From NCBI GenBank assembly GCA_017645985.1, contig JAGCNK010000207.1, positions 1 through 40,887 of the forward strand: a DNA stretch of 40,887 nt, given 5' to 3'. Source of the DNA: Bacteroidales bacterium (GTDB taxonomy: Bacteria > Bacteroidota > Bacteroidia > Bacteroidales > UBA3824). Position numbers and translations under genes: made by a program. Below, one piece after another: positions 39,095 to 40,887 of the stretch (position 1 is the first letter of the stretch; the number at the start of each line of letters is the position of its first letter). Under the pieces are notes generated by a model, which worked only from the letters and a program-made list of their open reading frames with translations, had not been told where the DNA came from and did not search any database.

Positions 39095-40249
39095 ATGGAA
39101 CTATTTGATATTACCGCAACTACATTTTTCGGACTGGAAAATGTGCTTAAAGAAGAACTTGAAGCCCTTGGCGCTAAGGATATTTCGGTGCTAAACCGTG
39201 CCGTGATGTTCCGTGGCGACACTACGCTGCTATATAAGTGCAACCTCTGGCTCAGAACGGCTTTGAAAGTGCTTGTGCCTATAGCCAAGTTTAACGCCAA
39301 CGACGAACGCGCCCTATACAATCAGATTTACAAGATTGACTGGGAGAAATATTTTACTGTGAATCAGACTTTTGCTATCGACCCAGTGACCAGCGGAACG
39401 GTGTTTACCCACAGCAAATATGCCTCGCTGAAGATGAAGGACGCTATTTGCGACTATTTCCGCGACCGCCGTGGCAAACGTCCCGATGTGGACACAGAAT
39501 ATCCCGACATCAGGTTCAACCTCCATATCTACAACAGCGAATGTATCGTATCGCTCGACAGCACCGGCGTGCCTATGAGCCGACGCGGATACAAGGTTCG
39601 TCAGACTTTTGCCCCGCTCAACGAGGTGATGGCTGCCGGAATTTTAAAAATAGCTGGTTGGGACGGTCAGCAGACTCTTCTCGATCCTATGTGCGGTTCG
39701 GGAACGTTTCCGATTGAGGCCTGTCTGATGGCTCGCAACATAGCTCCGGGCACTTTCCGCAATTTCGCTTTTGAAAAATGGAACAATTACGACCACGAGA
39801 TTTGGTCGGCACTTAAAAAAGAGGCTAAGAATGCAGTAAAACGTGAATCTAACACACGTATCATTGGTTACGACATTGACCCGGCTTCACTCGACGCCGC
39901 TTCACGCAATGCCGACAAGGCCGGTGTGGAAGATTTTATCGATTTTGACCGTATGGATTTCTTCAAAAACGAAGAACCTTTCCGCAATATATTTGTGATA
40001 ATGAATCCTCCCTACGGCGAACGTCTCGAAGATGCGGCTGAGATGACAGAGTTTTACAAGAATATCGGCAACCGTCTGAAGGCTTCGTACACCGACAGCA
40101 AGGTGTGGGTGCTGAGCGGAAACCTCGGCGCACTGAAAAATCTCGGACTTCATCCTTCGCGTAAGGTGAAACTCTATAACGGTGCTATTGAGTGCAAGTT
40201 AGAGTGTTTTGAACTTTACAGCGGAAGTAGGAAGGGGAAGAGTATGTAA
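39095..40249 (+). CDS. RlmL-like THUMP-domain RNA methyltransferase
   Basis: This 384-aa protein is a class I RNA methylase of the UPF0020/RlmL-TrmN group. An N-terminal ferredoxin-like/THUMP part (about 1-160; ATTFFGLENVLKEELEALGA, YNQIYKIDWEKYFTVNQTFA) binds RNA. The Rossmann domain follows with LLDPMCGSGTFPIEACLMA (motif I), IIGYDIDPASLDAASRNADK, and the catalytic motif IVMNPPYGERL (written here as VIMNPPYGERL), typical for N-methylation of guanine. It lacks the second methylase domain of E. coli RlmL, so the target is probably a 23S rRNA or tRNA guanosine but is not certain. It follows the lipoprotein gene by 6 nt. Confidence 0.92.
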   Translation: MELFDITATTFFGLENVLKEELEALGAKDISVLNRAVMFRGDTTLLYKCNLWLRTALKVLVPIAKFNANDERALYNQIYKIDWEKYFTVNQTFAIDPVTSGTVFTHSKYASLKMKDAICDYFRDRRGKRPDVDTEYPDIRFNLHIYNSECIVSLDSTGVPMSRRGYKVRQTFAPLNEVMAAGILKIAGWDGQQTLLDPMCGSGTFPIEACLMARNIAPGTFRNFAFEKWNNYDHEIWSALKKEAKNAVKRESNTRIIGYDIDPASLDAASRNADKAGVEDFIDFDRMDFFKNEEPFRNIFVIMNPPYGERLEDAAEMTEFYKNIGNRLKASYTDSKVWVLSGNLGALKNLGLHPSRKVKLYNGAIECKLECFELYSGSRKGKSM

Positions 40250-40290
40250 TTTTTGTTTTTGGGGAAGGTAAAAAAAGTGTTGTGAGATAC

Positions 40291-40320
40291 TTGATATATA
40301 ATTATATTTTCTTATCTTTG
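40291..40320 (+). promoter_or_regulatory. Promoter of the right-edge SLATT-like gene
   Basis: TTG (40291-40293), a 19-bp spacer and TATCTTTG (40313-40320) match the -33/-7 pattern, 25 nt before the ATG. Confidence 0.65.
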
Positions 40321-40345
40321 GGTGTAATATTAAAAACTCAAAGAT

Positions 40346-40887
40346 ATGATATTTCAATTATTCAACCGCTATTTTTGCCTTCGCCGACAGTCTCAAAGAA
40401 ATGGCTTTGAAACCGAGAATTGTAATCTCAATTTCTTGGGACTTTATCTCGGCATAGGTCGAAAGGCTTATCGCGCCAAGGCAAGGGAACAGTCTATTAA
40501 AGACAACGATATTTCAGCATATATCGATAAGCGATGGCGCGATCAGAGAGAGTATTTCTCGAATAAATCTGTACAAATGCAAGGTAAATTTCGTCGTGTA
40601 CAGATTTTTATAATACTATTGAGTGCCTTGTCTGCCACTGTGCTTGCCCTTAATTTTGATGATTTATTTGGTAAGCATCTTTTGAAAATAGTGGATAATG
40701 AGGAATTAATATTTATTAAGCCACACAAATGGTATAACAATAGGATAGTATGTGCTTTGCTTACCATGGCGGTGATTGTTCTAACAGGTATCGACAAGTT
40801 GATGCAATACCGAGAGGAATGGATAAAAAATCGCAAGGCAGCAGAACACCTTAAAAGCGAATACTGTCTTTATCGAATGGGCGTAGG
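40346..40887 (+). CDS. SLATT/DUF4231-like membrane protein, 3'-truncated by the window edge
   Basis: An ATG at 40346 opens a frame that stays open to the end of the window (180 complete codons). It is a second member of the family found at 628-1758: RWRDQREYFSNKS (about 63-75) matches RYFDQQQYFSNKS, and WIKNRKAAEHLKSEYCLYRMG (in parts, about 159-179) matches the WVRFRVASEKLKSEYALYQ end. Two hydrophobic segments lie at about 87-103 and 133-149. The N-terminal 60 residues differ from the first copy apart from FETEN. It has its own promoter and follows the RNA methylase gene by 96 nt. Its partner genes, if any, lie to the right of the window. Confidence 0.75.
   Translation, partial: MIFQLFNRYFCLRRQSQRNGFETENCNLNFLGLYLGIGRKAYRAKAREQSIKDNDISAYIDKRWRDQREYFSNKSVQMQGKFRRVQIFIILLSALSATVLALNFDDLFGKHLLKIVDNEELIFIKPHKWYNNRIVCALLTMAVIVLTGIDKLMQYREEWIKNRKAAEHLKSEYCLYRMGV

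Noticed and set aside
1..40887. Possible tRNA, rRNA, IS element or prophage content.
   Set aside because: I scanned the gaps for cloverleaf features and the proteins for transposase, integrase or phage motifs and saw none. A covariance-model scan would be needed to exclude small RNAs fully.

Overview
The window reads as chromosomal DNA from a member of the Bacteroidota, most likely the order Bacteroidales. Three things support this. Many genes are preceded by the Bacteroidota-type -7 element TAnnTTTG instead of a sigma70 -10 box. Shine-Dalgarno sequences are weak or absent. The gene content is typical: SPII lipoproteins, a PID-CTERM/exosortase pair, a LolC-like permease, and a 426-aa MetK. 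I cannot name a genus. I see no tRNA, rRNA, insertion sequence, phage gene or CRISPR array.

Layout. 1-2.4 kb: 3' end of atpG, a SLATT/DUF4231-like membrane protein, and greA with a promoter-proximal terminator hairpin. 2.4-3.7 kb: HIT protein and uppP. 3.7-6.9 kb (minus): a lipoprotein, then the run panC-panD-wcaF-like-GT2. 6.9-9.5 kb: a small secreted protein, a papain-like lipoprotein peptidase with a TerB-like domain and acidic tail, and a 43-codon acidic peptide gene. 9.6-12.3 kb (minus): tdk-yidD-truB and queA. 12.4-16.2 kb (minus): a compact signalling run cheR, degenerate cheR, cheB and a GAF protein, ending in ispD. 16.3-21.8 kb (minus): aroB followed by six envelope or secreted genes, including a secreted protein ending in a YidD-like domain, two TPR/PGxGxxY proteins and a leucine-rich repeat protein. 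21.9-24.3 kb (plus): metK behind a SAM-II-like riboswitch, then a tiny PID-CTERM protein and an exosortase split by a frameshift at an A8 run. 24.3-28.1 kb (minus): accA-dnaB-GATase-like protein. 28.4-34.6 kb: an unknown helical protein, radA, a 990-aa Ig-like lipoprotein and an unknown 322-aa protein. 34.6-38.6 kb (minus): LolC-like permease, methyltransferase, rbfA, a small membrane protein and an extremely Lys-rich exported protein. 38.6-40.9 kb (plus): a lipoprotein, an RlmL-like RNA methylase and, running off the edge, a second SLATT-like protein that shares motifs with the first.

The parts least explained by housekeeping are: (a) the aroB-linked envelope cluster with an exported YidD-like domain; (b) the minimal exosortase/PID-CTERM pair with its slippery A8 frameshift; (c) the CheR/CheR'/CheB/GAF module without chemotaxis genes; (d) the two solitary SLATT-type proteins at the window edges; (e) the peptidase plus acidic micro-ORF locus; and (f) RNA or promoter structures: the metK leader, the greA leader, and a 19-bp palindrome made of two back-to-back -7 elements. 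Function calls rest on motif recognition by eye; no database search was run.
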